This document shows, piece by piece, positions 35,620 to 48,288 of a DNA stretch of 64,000 nucleotides. The stretch spans positions 4,154,001 through 4,218,000 of the forward strand of contig NC_051124.1 in the NCBI RefSeq assembly GCF_014839805.1. Direction: 5' to 3'. The notes beneath the pieces were generated by a model that saw only the letters and a program-made list of their open reading frames with translations, searched no databases and was not told where the DNA came from. The position numbers were made by a program, and so were the translations under genes. Positions within the stretch are counted from its first letter, which is position 1; every line of letters begins with the position of its first letter. Origin of the DNA: Manduca sexta. Taxonomy: Eukaryota > Arthropoda > Insecta > Lepidoptera > Sphingidae.

Positions 35620-36579
35620 AATTGAATTTTAAATATCTGTTTATTTTTCGGGTTTTCGGTAGTGACAAATGAATAGGTTTTCTGCAGAGACCAATAAACG
35701 TAGAGAATTATAATATATAAATAAACGTTTTCTGCAACTTCTGTTTGAGAATTTTTGACTTCCAGTATTATATATTAGTCTATGTTTTTGACATAAGGCA
35801 AAATCGATTTAATTTTTAGATTGTGGCTAGTTTATTGGTCTCTGATTGTGGCTCCATCGATGAAAGTGATTTTGCAAATATCGAAATAGGAAGTTATGGT
35901 AGTCTCTTGACTGCGATTGTTGAGCGGTGAGGAGCATAGCAAAATAGTCTATAAGCGCTACGCATAAATTGTGTATAAAAAATTATGAATATATATATAA
36001 TTATAAGCCGAAAAACCGATTTCAAATTTGTTATAAAACGGTATTATTTTTACGACGTCAAGTTAGAAAATCTAAACAAATGATCACGTTGGCAGCATGA
36101 TTCTCACCTTAGCCAGTTCCTTGCGGCGTGAATGTAAAAAAGTATAAGAGTGTTTACATCCGGAATGGTGGCATGAATTCAGACACGGAATTCAAAAATC
36201 TGAAAACTGCTAATATAATGACTGCACTTTAAATAGCTCGTCGTGTGCGGGAACTGAAATGTTTTTTTATCGTAGTTTTTTAACAATGACCTGATAGGTA
36301 GGTAAGTTTCAACACCAGTGCACTTTTTTTGGTTACTTCTATATTTCTTGAAACAAAAAGTTGGGCGTCTCGTTTAAAAGCCAACCTTATCACGTATGAA
36401 TTTCTATATTACGCGATGCATAATAATTGATATTTATAAAATCGAATAGTCAGTTGCAACGACGCTAACCATAGATTATTTTGTTCATCGTGATTCTTGT
36501 TTGTAATTCTTATTTTGTAATGTTGGCTACATGTGACATACAAAAAAAAATTAAAAGAAGCGCCATTGAAATTTTGGGC
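35620..36579. promoter_or_regulatory. Divergent CSN4 / lin-54 promoter region
   Basis: About 1 kb separates the CSN4 ATG (minus strand) from the base where the LINE entered. Lin-54 reads away on the plus strand beyond the LINE. This must contain the CSN4 promoter and probably part of the lin-54 promoter. I see no TATA box I would defend and no CpG-rich core. Confidence 0.5.
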
Positions 36580-36585
36580 GAAAAA

Positions 36586-36612
36586 GCGCGGGAAACGTTC
36601 GAACTTGGCGGG
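36586..36612. promoter_or_regulatory. E2F-like and CHR-like motifs at the LINE 5' end
   Basis: Within 27 bases: GCGCGGGAAA (reverse of TTTCCCGCGC, the classical E2F site), TTCGAA (a CHR-type hexamer, TTYGAA) and TTGGCGGG (an E2F half-site core). Such pairs mark DREAM/MuvB targets, and LIN54 is the CHR-binding subunit. The match is by eye, and function here is inference. Confidence 0.3.
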
Positions 36613-36773
36613 TGTTTTATTTTGGCTTAAAGGAAAAAAAAATATTTGTATATAAAATTAGTCAGTTAAGTTGTATATTGTATATATATATTTACTTATT
36701 TCTTTTCATTTTACTGTGTATAAATAGAAACACTACTATTGGTAAGTTTTTTTTTAATAAAATTTAATATATT

Positions 36774-38158
36774 ATGAGCAGGATGAAGGAGCCCCCAGAC
36801 CCTGGGGTGTTGTTCCTGAACCTTCACAGTTCATAACTGTAGATACTGCCTCTAGTATGGATACTGATTGTTCAACATCCAATGTAAATAAAAGAAAACG
36901 GGCACGTCTGCATAGAATTTGTAAAATCTGTAACAAAAAAACGAAATAACCCAATGGCAATTGAATCTGGCAAACATGGTTGTTGTTGTGTGGACAGTGA
37001 TGAGAAGAACTCTGGTGATCCATCTCCATATTCACAAGTGCAGTCAACCCCAGTTGTTCCTTCTTCGCTTCCAATCGTTTCTGACTCTTTAGGTGAGGTT
37101 AAAAGAAAGCAATATTCCAATTCAGATGCAGCACCCTTTGTAGTTCATATTGTAAAATCTTCTGAAGACACAAATAAAGATGTTAGTTTTCATCCAATAT
37201 GCTTTGGTCGCTTTTACTCAAATATCAAATAGACAATATTGTCCTAGGCAGTGTAAAGCGTATTGGACGCAATAAAATATCCATGGCATTTTCCAATTGT
37301 ACATCGGCTAACACATTTTTAAGTCATACTGCATTAACCGAAAAGGGCTATGAGGCATATATCCCAACATTTCATATCACAAGAATGGGACTTGTAAGAG
37401 GTATCCCATGTGATATGTCCCTAAGTGAGGTAAAAGAAAATATAAGAGTTCCCTTAGGTTGTGGAGAAATTATTAAAGTTCGACGCCTTAATTATAAGAG
37501 TACTGTTGATGGGACTGTGACATGGAAACCCTCACAAACAGTGGTGTTAACTTTTGACGGCCAGGTTCTTCCCACGCGCATATTTATGTGTTATAATGCA
37601 CTTAAAGTAGATTTATATATATACCCAACTATTCAATGTTTTAATTGTTGTCGATATGGACATACTAAAACTAGTTGTAGATCAAAGCCTAGGTGTTATA
37701 AATGTGGTCATGAGCATAATGGCTCATCTTGTAGCTGTGAGGTGGATGACAGTTATTGTTGTCTTTGTGGTGGCCAGCACTTTGCTATTAGCAAGTCTTG
37801 TCCTGAAGCAACTAGACAATCTAATATAAAAATATACATGGCGCAAAATTGTGTGTCATATTCTGAAGCGTCTAAAATTCATCCACCAGTAGTAAAATCA
37901 TATGCTGACACTTTAAAATTGTCTGAACCACCTTCTCTTAATGCGGGAACTGAAGATTTTAAATATCCATTTACTCAATCACCACATAACAAATCTTATA
38001 AGAAAACTGTTTTCCAGAAGCCCCGTCCTCCTCTGAAGCCAGGAAAAGGGTATGACCGCGCAGCTCATCAAGCTCTAGTGAGTGACTACAACTCGCATTC
38101 TTATTCCAATGGATGTGCTCTCCTTCCAAAGCAGACGATCTCAACTCTTCTTCGTTAG
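36774..38158 (+). pseudogene. LINE ORF1 (gag-like), frameshifted, first copy
   Basis: Read in pieces: an N-terminal part with KRKRARLHRICKICNKK, a second piece from about 36954 (MAIESGKHGCCCVDS..), and a long C-terminal piece 37199-38158. The last has a nucleic-acid-binding core (VPLGCGEIIKVRRLNYKST) and three zinc knuckles (CFNCCRYGHTKTSC, CYKCGHEHNGSSC, CCLCGGQHFAISKSC). Frame changes near 36948 and 37215 occur in both assembled copies, so they may be real. It should package LINE RNA in the autonomous element. Confidence 0.7.
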
Positions 38159-38272
38159 AGTCTCAGCCTTTGATTGATTTAGTTATTTTTCTAATTGAAT
38201 CATTGTCACAAACCACTTTACCGTCCTACGTTGCCCCATTATTTAAAAAGATAACACAATTAATCAGTAACA

Positions 38273-41200
38273 ATGGCTCACTTGAACAACATCCTACAAT
38301 GGAATTGCCGAAGTGCAATTCAAAATAAATCAGATTTAATTTATTTATTAAACAAATATAGCCCTAGTTTAGTAGTTTTAAGTGAGACATGGCTTAGACC
38401 GGGATTTTGTTTTCGAATTCCTGGTTATTCATGCATTCGAGAAGATAGATCAGATGGGTATGGTGGAGTTGCTATACTCATAAAAAACTCCCAACATTTT
38501 TCTCCCTTAAATTTACCTTCTCACCATAATGATTTTTCTATTGTTGCTGCTTCTGTTAATAATATTTGCTTCGTTTCGATTTACATTCCTCGCCCATGCC
38601 CTTCTATATTTCGAGAAGTAGATAATATTATTTCTATATTACCAAAACCTTTTTTTTTAATTTTGGGGGGATTTTTAATTCACATCATCAGTTTTGGGGC
38701 TGTTCAACTACAAAAATTGTGGAAGAGGCCTAATGGATATTATAGATTGTTATAACTTATGTGTTTTAAACTCAGGCGCTCCTACTCGTCGAACTAATCC
38801 TAACGAAGGTCTTAGCGCCATTGATTTATCAATTAGTACACCAAATTTAGCAACTTCACTTACTTGGGAAATCCTTTCTCATTCGTATGGTAGTGACCAC
38901 TTTCCTATTGTTATTCGGTTTCCTCAAAATAATAAACCTAATATAACTCGATCGCCTCGCTTAAAATACATGCTGAAGGATGCAGACTGGGTGGTATATA
39001 AACGATTATTAGATGACAAAATTTCTCAGCTTCCGGATATTGAGTGTAATGACGAAGCCATATGTTCTGAGGCTCTTGCTAAAGCTATGATTGAAGTTGC
39101 GGATATAGTTTTTCCCATTAAAAAAAACAGGTCTTCCAAAATCCCTCTCCTCCATGGTGGGACCGAGAGTGTTCAAAAGCTGCCAAAAATAGAAAAGAAA
39201 GTGAAAGGGCTTATTGTAAAAATATGACAACTGAAAATTTTGATAACTATGTCCTAGTTTCTAAACAGACAAAAATTTATTTCAAAAGAAGAAAATCGAA
39301 AGCTGGAAATTATTTTGTACATCTATTTCCCCTGATACCTGTCCATCAATTGTTTGGAGTAATATTAGAAAGTTTAGATCAGCTTTTAAGGAAAGATCAT
39401 TTTCTACCCTTTCTTCTTCTTTAACGGAAATCTTTTGGATAAACTGGCTCCCCTTCTGTTCCAGAAAATTTTCCACTTTACAGTACCCCAAGAATACATG
39501 ACAAACATAACTTAAACTCCATGTTTTCGCTATCAGAGCTTAAAGGAATCCTAAGCAGCGTAAAAGATTCGTCTCCAGGTGAAGACGGAATTCCCTATTC
39601 ATTTTTTTGCAACCTTAATGATAATGTCCTTCTTTATTATTTAAATATAGTTAATTCTGTAATGATTACTGGTAACATACCTGACTCTTGGAGATCCCAA
39701 ATTGTGTTACCTATTTTAAAGCCAGGGCATGATTCCTCCCAAAGCTCATCATATCGCCCTATAGCTCTATCAACAGTATTGTTGAAGCTTGCTGAACATC
39801 TTGTAAAAACCGATTGGAGTGGTATATCGAAAGCAACCGTTTGCTATCTGATAGCCAATACGGATTCCGTAAAGGGAAAAGTACTTTAGACAGTATCAGT
39901 ATTTTTGTGTCTGATATCCGTTTGGCATTTTCTCAAAATGACTCATTAATTGCAGTATTTTTAGATATTAAGTCAGCATATGATAACGTGGTTCCATCGG
40001 TTCTAACGAAAAAAATGTGTGATCTTAAAATTCCTGACATGCTGTCTAACTTTATTTCTAATTTAATAACAATAAGATATATTTCTGTTGATTCTGATGA
40101 TGCTACCAAATTTTTAAGAACAGTATCAAAAGGCCTACCCCAGGGATCTGTTTTAAGTCCCTTATTATACAATATTTATACATATGATCTGGAATCATCA
40201 TTAAATGGATCAGTTAAAATTCTACAATATGCTGATGATCTTCTCCTTTATACATCTGGTAAATTCCATACTGACTTGTGCTCTACCATGTCATTGGCAA
40301 TGACCTCCTTAGAGTCTTGGATGACTTCAAATGGACTGGAGCTTTCACCTTCTAAAAGCTCTACAGTGTTATTTAGTCGGAAAAATATAACATCTAACGT
40401 TGATATAAAATACAATAACTGTTCCATTCCTCTAAAAAGAAGTGAAATTTCTTGGTCTCATATTGGATTCCAAACTCACAGGTTCTTCGCATTGTGATTA
40501 TGTAGTTATTAAATGTGAACGAAATCTTAATATCCTTAGATGTCTTTCGGGTGTATGGTGGGGTGCTCACCCATATTCATTAAAACTTATTTATAATGCA
40601 CTGATTAGAAGCCAGTTGGATTATGGGACATTTATCTTAGAGCCGGGTAATTTATCAGCTTTCAAAAGACTTGACTCGATTCAAAATAAGGCTCTAAGAA
40701 TAATTTCGGGTTCAATGAAATCGAGTCCAATAAATGCCCTTCAAGTCGAGTGTGTAGAGCCTCCTCTTAAGTTGAGACGACAGTTTTAAGTGACAAATTT
40801 TTGTTTAGAGCTTTTCAATTTTCTGGTCATGCTCTCTTTCAAAAACTCCAAACTCTTTCTGAATATATTATAACTTCTCCTTTTGGCGTAATAAGTCAAC
40901 TCCTCCTTTGGTTGTTAGTTTTCGTAAATTCTCTAACCTTCAAGCTCCAACATATCGTTCTATATCTCTTCCTCTTTATATGTATGGCTTTCAATCCCTT
41001 TTACTTAAACCCGAAATCTGTTACTCATTGGGTATTGAAAAAGACTATCCTAATCCAAATGCTCAATTTAACGAAATAGTAGATACAAAATGGCCTAATT
41101 TCCATCTAATATTCACCGATGCATCCAAACATTCTTCCTCAGATTTTTGTGGTGTAGGGGTTTACCATCCTCGTTACAATGTTATTCAGAAAATAAAACT

Positions 41201-41970
41201 TCCACCAGAAAGCTCTGTATTTACTGGAGAATGCTATGGAATTTATAAGGCATTAGAATACATTCTTCTCCTGAAACTTAGGAAAACAGTAATTTTTTTC
41301 GGATGCGTACAGCGCCCTTCAGGCCATTGAAAAATTCCCATTCAAAACTAAGCCTTCATCTAGTATAATTATTTCTATAAGAGAAATGCTATATGAATGC
41401 CTTTCTAAAGGTTTAATTGTAGTTTTAGCTTGGATACCTGGTCACTCAGGTATAAGTGGGAATATAAAAGCTGACCGTTTAGCTAACGAAGCGACTATGG
41501 ATGGGGATGTATATCCATACATAAATTACTGTAGCGATCTGGCTACGCTTCCCTCAACTTCTCTGAGAGAATCTTGGGACAAGTATTGGGAAGAAACCAG
41601 ACAGTTGAAAGGAAAATTTTATGCAAATGTTCAACTAAGCATACCTAATAAGCCGTGGTTTTGCAAATTGAAGCTTGGTAAGCGATCTACTAGTTGTATT
41701 ATAAGAATGCGCTTGGGACATGTATGCTCGCCAGCTCACCTTGCCAGGCTTCATATTATTGGCAGTAGTGCTTGTGAATGTGGTGAGGAGGTCGGAGACC
41801 TTAATCACATTTTCTTCTCTTGTCCACGTTATGATCGTTCTTCATTCATAAATCGTCTCATATCCCATAATATTCCTCTTCCCACTTGTATTTCTAATTT
41901 ACTCGTATTTAATATTGATATTTACAAAGCTATATCTTCTTTCATTGTAGAAAATGACATAAAACTATAA
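38273..41970 (+). pseudogene. LINE ORF2 (endonuclease, RT, RNase H), frameshifted, first copy
   Basis: Starts MAHLNNILQWNCRSAIQ (AP-endonuclease Asn motif), then SETWL, GYGGVAILIK and SYGSDHFPIVI. The RT has SSYRPIALS, GFRKGKST, FLDIKSAYDNV, GLPQGSVLSPLLYNIY and the catalytic LQYADDLLLY. RNase H follows with FTDASKHSSSDFCGVGVY, TGECYGIYKALEY and AWIPGHSGISGNIKADRLAN. It ends with a Cys/His cluster (CECGEEVGDLNHIFFSC). About eight frame changes split it, several at homopolymers that have different lengths in the second copy, so many are probably read errors. Confidence 0.8.
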
Positions 41971-42538
41971 TTTCATTTCAAGTATCAAGTAGTTACTTTC
42001 ACATTTATTATATACTTTACAATCAAAGAGTCTTTACAATAATTTATTTTATTTTTTCAGCTTAACTGACTTGTATTCTAAATTCTTTATACTCTTTGTA
42101 ACGTTTGTATATGTATAAAAAATCGTTTCCTTAACTTTGTTGTCATTGGCGTAGCACAGCAACCCAGTGCTTGTAGCCATTAAAATAGAAAAAAAAAAAA
42201 TTTTGGGCACTTTTGTGGAAATATTTTGTAAATAAATCAACATAATTAATTTTGCACTACTAGAAACGAAAACTTGTGGAATTATCTGCGGCTCTAATAT
42301 ATTATTATATCGCTTGATGTGCTGTATTATTGGAGAAAGCTGTTTTAAAGAGTGTCGATTTGTTTTCAACCGTGGCGACTTGTGAGACTTCGGTCGGAGA
42401 TATTTGACAACTTAAAATGGCGGCCCCTTTTGAACTCAAAAATCATTTTATTGTATTAATTTGATGCTTTTGAGTGTAAATCCTGCAGTGCAATCAGTAA
42501 TAATTTACGTTATGAAATAAGACTAAAGTGGTTTAAAC

Positions 42539-45500
42539 ATGGATCACAACTTGATGACTCTTTAAACTTGGAAGGTGCTATGGAGAGTGTAAGTATTGTG
42601 TTATTTTTAAGATGATCTCCTTATTTGTTGCAATCATATCAGTACTTGGGACCATTTGATGTGATGATTGTTTACAACTGCTTCATACAATCTATGTTGG
42701 GTATTTTTTTAGTTATTGAGAAGCTGTATGAGTCCAGCAATTTTTTATATGATCACATTAAACATGTGTTATACTGCGTACTTTCCCCCCATAATATACA
42801 TTTTTCAGTTTTATTTAAAATCTTTGCCTATAAAATGATATTTAATATAAATAATTACTAATTAAAAATGAAATGTATTACACAATCCGGTATTTAGTGT
42901 TTATCTTGTAGTTTGGGTTCAAATTTTGTTTCAAAACCCTTTTGAAAATAATAAAAGCACCCTACCTATTCGTATTAGTTTTATTATTGTTATGAGGAAG
43001 CAGGTTTTATTGGACAAATAACTAATGCAATAAAAGGTTATCACCATAGTTTACAAAGCTATTTGTTTATTTATCTGTCAATACTCAATTCCAAAATCAA
43101 CCCTAATAGGGTAATAAGTATTAAGTTTATTTTTATTTATTATTAACTTTTCCATTAAGTTTTTAAGTATAACTGTCACAGCATGGTAATGCATGCACAA
43201 ATACTAGAATCATAGATAGGTAGGAATATCCAAAATTGCATTTTTGTATGAAGTGTATATTGAATTAACACGACTTACACAGTTCTGTTGAAATTTAAGG
43301 TATGGAGTGGTGAATAAGTTATTACCAATAATAACGATTTTGTTGATATTACCTTTATTAAGAAAATGGAATTGGGTTATTTTTTATGACTGTTTGGTAT
43401 TTAACGAAACATCATAGGACTTGAACAAATCAAATCGTAAAGGAGTTATTAGAGCATATAGAAATGGATTTTAATATTAATTTATATTTCTTTATACAAA
43501 ATAAACATTTTTTAAACAACAGTAAAGTAGTATTTTTAACAGTGGCTTTTTATATTTTTGCAGATGGATTTTGATAATTCCGGAGTGGTGGTAAATCAGG
43601 CAGATATCACACTGGAGACAAGTGAACATGAAGGAGAGATCCCTATGGAGTTCGAGGAGCAGCAAATGTTAATGGACACTGGAAGTGAAGAAATTATTGG
43701 TAACAATAATATTATAAATTATAAAATATCCCTATGATAAAAAATTGTATTAATTATTGTATGTGCATTTTTATTATTGCAGTTACAGATTTTATGGGTG
43801 AACAGTTCTCACTGCAAGAGTATTCAGTGCAAGATGAACAGACAATTGATTCAAACGCGGACTGTTGAACTAAATGTATGTGACATTTTATATTGTAAGA
43901 ATATTCATTATTTGAGTTGTAACTGGAAAAATTCAATGTCTTTATTTTCTAAAATAGCAAGGTGGTTAGATAATTAAAAAAGCTGCTAATTCCAAGTTTT
44001 TATAATGATGACCTAAGCCTTGTTTACATTTATGATAGTCAATTCCATTGTTAAATACTTCAATTACAATTATATTGGAGCATTTAAAAATTTTCTTTTT
44101 ATTTAAATTTGTAGCAAATAGGTGCGATGACCTCACAATCAGAGACAATGATAGATTTACAACTCGAGGCTGACTCTATTCCACAAAGCATCAGGCAAGC
44201 AACTGCTGTTCAGCCCAAATTTGTATCTGTGAAGGTAAACAATCACTTTATTAAACCTTTTTAAGATGAAATGTGAGGCACTTTCAAGTCATGATGACTT
44301 TTATTTTTATCTCTAGGCAACCCTTCTAGTTTGGCTAAGCCATTTTTAATTCGTTTTTAGTAAATTTAATTTCGGAATAGTAATACTTTATAAGACATTA
44401 CTTATAGCCTGGTGAAATCTTACAAATTATTCGTAATCTTACAATGTATGCAAAAAACACCATTGCAGGCTCCAGCATCTGTCCGGACAGTAAAGAAGGC
44501 CGAGGCTGCAGCGGTGCCGCGGCAAGTGGCGATAGCCCCGAAGCCCCCGAAGTTAGTACAGACGCAGAAAGCGACGTTCTCGTCGGGGAAGCAGTACGCG
44601 ATCGCGCCCAAGCCTGTGGCGCTCGTCATGAACAAAAGCTTGAAGAAGGTGTCCTTAACTGGTGTGCAGGAGTCAAGGGAAACTCTGTTATAAGAAGTGA
44701 GTTTCTGATAGCTTGAAGTACATCCATATTGCATAGTGAATTATTGAGTACAAGTTGACATGTGATCAAACAGAGTTTGAAGTCTTTCCCATGTCACAAG
44801 TCAAATTGGCTCCAAAAAACTCATTTGAAAAAAAATATTGTTCCGTAAATAGTTACTCTATAACTCTACAGAGTAGTATGTTACATGATTAAAGCAGTAA
44901 AACTCAATATATTACAATCTCATAGTCTTTCATGAAATATTTGGGTCCTTCATGAATTGGTTAACTATTCTATTCACTTTAATCTGGTCAAATGAGAGAT
45001 ATTTTTGACAGCTTATAAATAATATAATTTAATTATTATTTTAAGTCAAGCAAGTTATTTATATTATATTTTATTATTTCTTATTACAGCCCCAGTAAAC
45101 AAACAGTTTGTTATGCTCCCAACAGACGGCTCTCAGAAAATAAAACTGATGTCTGCCAGAACAGGTAACACGCTGCAGTGCGTTCCTTCTAGTTCGGATC
45201 ACGTGAGTAATTGTTTTGAACTGTTTACATATATGTTAGGAAATTTTATAAATGCAGTCAGTGGTATAAAATGAAGTTATTATTAATTCATCCTGGATAT
45301 AAAAATACTCATAAGTATATGTCAAGAGATTAGGCCCATAACATGTAATACTACATAATATTCTTTTTAGTATTATTATCAAATCAATAAATTTTTCAGA
45401 CATGTTTATATTAATAAGGTATTTCAGTTCAAACTTATATTGTGACTAAATTGTTGCAGGCATAGAATACCGAATAAGACTTTAGGTGCAACACAAATTG

Positions 45501-45880
45501 CTAAGCCCATTGTGGGAAAAGTCATTGTGCAAGGTATGCATGTGTTTTGTTTACATATTTATATATTCTGTGGTACAATCTGTGTGTGTGTGCCAAAGCC
45601 CACGCGTGTTTGCGGTACTGTTTATGCTTTTATGGCAGTGGTTGGTTGTGAAACGAGATGTGTGAATGCTTTTGTTCTACCTTTTTGCCTATTTTATCCC
45701 ATAGACTATGAACTAGTAGGAATGAGAATATGCTCATCTAACATCTTATTTTTATTGTAGGTGGAACGACCCCGACGCGAACAACCAGCCCGCCGTGATA
45801 CGGAAGTTGCTGCAGGCAATGCCGCCACGCGCTACGTCATGCAACCTAAAACTGTGCCCATATACATTGGCGGCAACAAG
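42539..45880 (+). pseudogene. lin-54 exons 1-8, first assembled copy
   Basis: Exons at 42539-42588, 43564-43699, 43783-43875, 44115-44234, 44469-44696, 45090-45202, 45460-45533 and 45761-45880. They match the eight first exons of the gene at 52556, but exons 1, 3, 5, 7 and 8 have lengths that break the frame (for example exon 1 is 50 nt, one base short). Exon 4 (120 nt) is the one in-frame version, since the second copy has an extra base there. The copy is cut off by the gap. I read it as a lower-quality assembly of the same exons, not an evolved pseudogene. Confidence 0.8.
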
Positions 45881-46032
45881 GTATGTACAGAGAAAGTGAT
45901 CGTGTTTTAATAGGGGAAAGATAACATTTACGTCATTAAGAAGGTATAGTTGAATTGAGAGCTTTGAAACATAAATACCCACGGATTTAAATTTTTGTCC
46001 GATATCACTGTAACGATCAACAAGAATCTTTT

Positions 46033-46532
46033 NNNNNNNNNNNNNNNNNNNNNNNNNNNNNNNNNNNNNNNNNNNNNNNNNNNNNNNNNNNNNNNNNNNN
46101 NNNNNNNNNNNNNNNNNNNNNNNNNNNNNNNNNNNNNNNNNNNNNNNNNNNNNNNNNNNNNNNNNNNNNNNNNNNNNNNNNNNNNNNNNNNNNNNNNNNN
46201 NNNNNNNNNNNNNNNNNNNNNNNNNNNNNNNNNNNNNNNNNNNNNNNNNNNNNNNNNNNNNNNNNNNNNNNNNNNNNNNNNNNNNNNNNNNNNNNNNNNN
46301 NNNNNNNNNNNNNNNNNNNNNNNNNNNNNNNNNNNNNNNNNNNNNNNNNNNNNNNNNNNNNNNNNNNNNNNNNNNNNNNNNNNNNNNNNNNNNNNNNNNN
46401 NNNNNNNNNNNNNNNNNNNNNNNNNNNNNNNNNNNNNNNNNNNNNNNNNNNNNNNNNNNNNNNNNNNNNNNNNNNNNNNNNNNNNNNNNNNNNNNNNNNN
46501 NNNNNNNNNNNNNNNNNNNNNNNNNNNNNNNN
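46033..46532. other. Assembly gap of exactly 500 N
   Basis: A round-number run of N, so a placeholder scaffold gap with no sequence information. Both edges carry the ends of the same duplicated segment, so the true distance is probably negative (an overlap). Confidence 0.99.
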
Positions 46533-46605
46533 TTTTGTAATGTTGGCTACATGTGACATACAAAAAAAAATTAAAAGAAGCGCCATTGAAATTTTGGGCG
46601 AAAAA

Positions 46606-46632
46606 GCGCGGGAAACGTTCGAACTTGGCGGG
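46606..46632. promoter_or_regulatory. E2F-like and CHR-like motifs at the LINE 5' end (second copy)
   Basis: The same three motifs as at 36586-36612, unchanged. In the merged locus there would be one set, about 6 kb upstream of the lin-54 ATG. Confidence 0.3.
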
Positions 46633-46793
46633 TGTTTTATTTTGGCTTAAAGGAAAAAAAAATATTTGTATATAAAATTAGTCAGTTAAGTTGTATATTG
46701 TATATATATATTTACTTATTTCTTTTCATTTTTACTGTGTATAAATAGAAACACTACTATTGGTAAGTTTTTTTTAATAAAATTTAATATATT

Positions 46794-48174
46794 ATGAGCA
46801 GGATGAAGGAGCCCCCAGACCCTGGGGTGTTGTTCCTGAACCTTCACAGTTCATAACTGTAGATACTGCCTCTAGTATGGATACTGATTGTTCAACATCC
46901 AATGTAAATAAAAGAAAACGGGCACGTCTGCATAGAATTTGTAAAATCTGTAACAAAAAAACGAAATAACCCAATGGCAATTGAATCTGGCAAACATGGT
47001 TGTTGTTGTGTGGACAGTGATGAGAAGAACTCTGGTGATCCATCTCCATATTCACAAGTGCAGTCAACCCCAGTTGTTCCTTCTTCGCTTCCAATCGTTT
47101 CTGACTCTTTAGGTGAGGTTAAAAGAAAGCAATATTCCAATTCAGATGCAGCACCCTTTGTAGTTCATATTGTAAAATCTTCTGAAGACACAAATAAAGA
47201 TGTTAGTTTTCATCCAATATGCTTTGGTCGCTTTTACACAAATATCAAATAGACAATATTGTCCTAGGCAGTGTAAAGCGTATTGGACGCAATAAAATAT
47301 CCATGGCATTTTCCAATTGTACATCGGCTAACACATTTTAAGTCATACTGCATTAACCGAAAAGGGCTATGAGGCATATATCCCAACATTTCATATCACA
47401 AGAATGGGACTTGTAAGAGGTATCCCATGTGATATGTCCCTAAGTGAGGTAAAAGAAAATATAAGAGTTCCCTTAGGTTGTGGAGAAATTATTAAAGTTC
47501 GACGCCTTAATTATAAGAGTACTGTTGATGGGACTGTGACATGGAAACCCTCACAAACAGTGGTGTTAACTTTTGACGGCCAGGTTCTTCCCACGCGCAT
47601 ATTTATGTGTTATAATGCACTTAAAGTAGATTTATATATATACCCAACTATTCAATGTTTTAATTGTTGTCGATATGGACATACTAAAACTAGTTGTAGA
47701 TCAAAGCCTAGGTGTTATAAATGTGGTCATGAGCATAATGGCTCATCTTGTAGCTGTGAGGTGGATGACAGTTATTGTTGTCTTTGTGGTGGCCAGCACT
47801 TTGCTATTAGCAAGTCTTGTCCTGAAGCAACTAGACAATCTAATATAAAAATATACATGGCGCAAAATTGTGTGTCATATTCTGAAGCGTCTAAAATTCA
47901 TCCACCAGTAGTAAAATCATATGCTGACACTTTAAAATTGTCTGAACCACCTTCTCTTAATGCGGGAACTGAAGATTTTAAATATCCATTTACTCAATCA
48001 CATAACAAATCTTATAAGAAAACTGTTTTCCAGAAGCCCCGTCCTCCTCTGAAGCCAGGAAAAGGGTATGACCGCGCAGCTCATCAAGCTCTAGTGAGTG
48101 ACTACAACTCGCATTCTTATTCCAATGGATGTGCTCTCCTTCCAAAGCAGACGATCTCAACTCTTCTTCGTTAG
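46794..48174 (+). pseudogene. LINE ORF1 (gag-like), second copy
   Basis: Same organisation as in the first copy. The longest frame is 47404-48174 and keeps all three zinc knuckles. One base fewer in a T run near 47336 and a 3-base loss near 47999 are the main differences. The frame break near 47235 is shared with the first copy. Confidence 0.7.
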
Positions 48175-48288
48175 AGTCTCAGCCTTTGATTGATTTAGTT
48201 ATTTTTCTAATTGAATCATTGTCACAAACCACTTTACCGTCCTACGTTGCCCCATTATTTAAAAAGATAACACAATTAATCAGTAACA

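Larger units (their letters stand above)
36580..42200 (+). mobile_element. Full-length I-clade LINE (first copy)
   Basis: A 5.6-kb non-LTR retrotransposon with ORF1, then ORF2 (endonuclease, reverse transcriptase, RNase H), a short 3' UTR and an A tail of 12. It is flanked by an 11-base target-site duplication AAATTTTGGGC (36569-36579 and 42198-42208). The RNase H domain after the RT places it in the I group (I, Loa or Outcast-like families). It lies in the lin-54 5' region in the same orientation as the gene. Confidence 0.88.
36513..46032 (+). repeat. First copy of a 9.5-kb duplicated segment (likely unmerged contig end)
   Basis: Near-identical to 46533-56061 from TTTTGTAATGTTGG to the gap edge. 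Differences are mostly one- to few-base indels, many in runs of one base (for example eight T at 38652-38659 against five in the other copy), plus a few substitutions. The copy stops exactly at the N gap. Best explained as the noisy right end of a contig that overlaps the next contig. Confidence 0.9.

Noticed and set aside
44420..44734. Minus-strand frame of 104 codons
   Set aside because: It is antisense to lin-54 exon 5, which has the conserved reading and splice sites.
42539..45880. A second, paralogous lin-54 gene
   Set aside because: It covers only exons 1-8, stops at the N gap, and differs from the downstream copy mostly by small indels; it is better explained as an assembly overlap.
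45928..46586. Open frames of 180-211 codons across the gap
   Set aside because: They are almost entirely N and carry no information.
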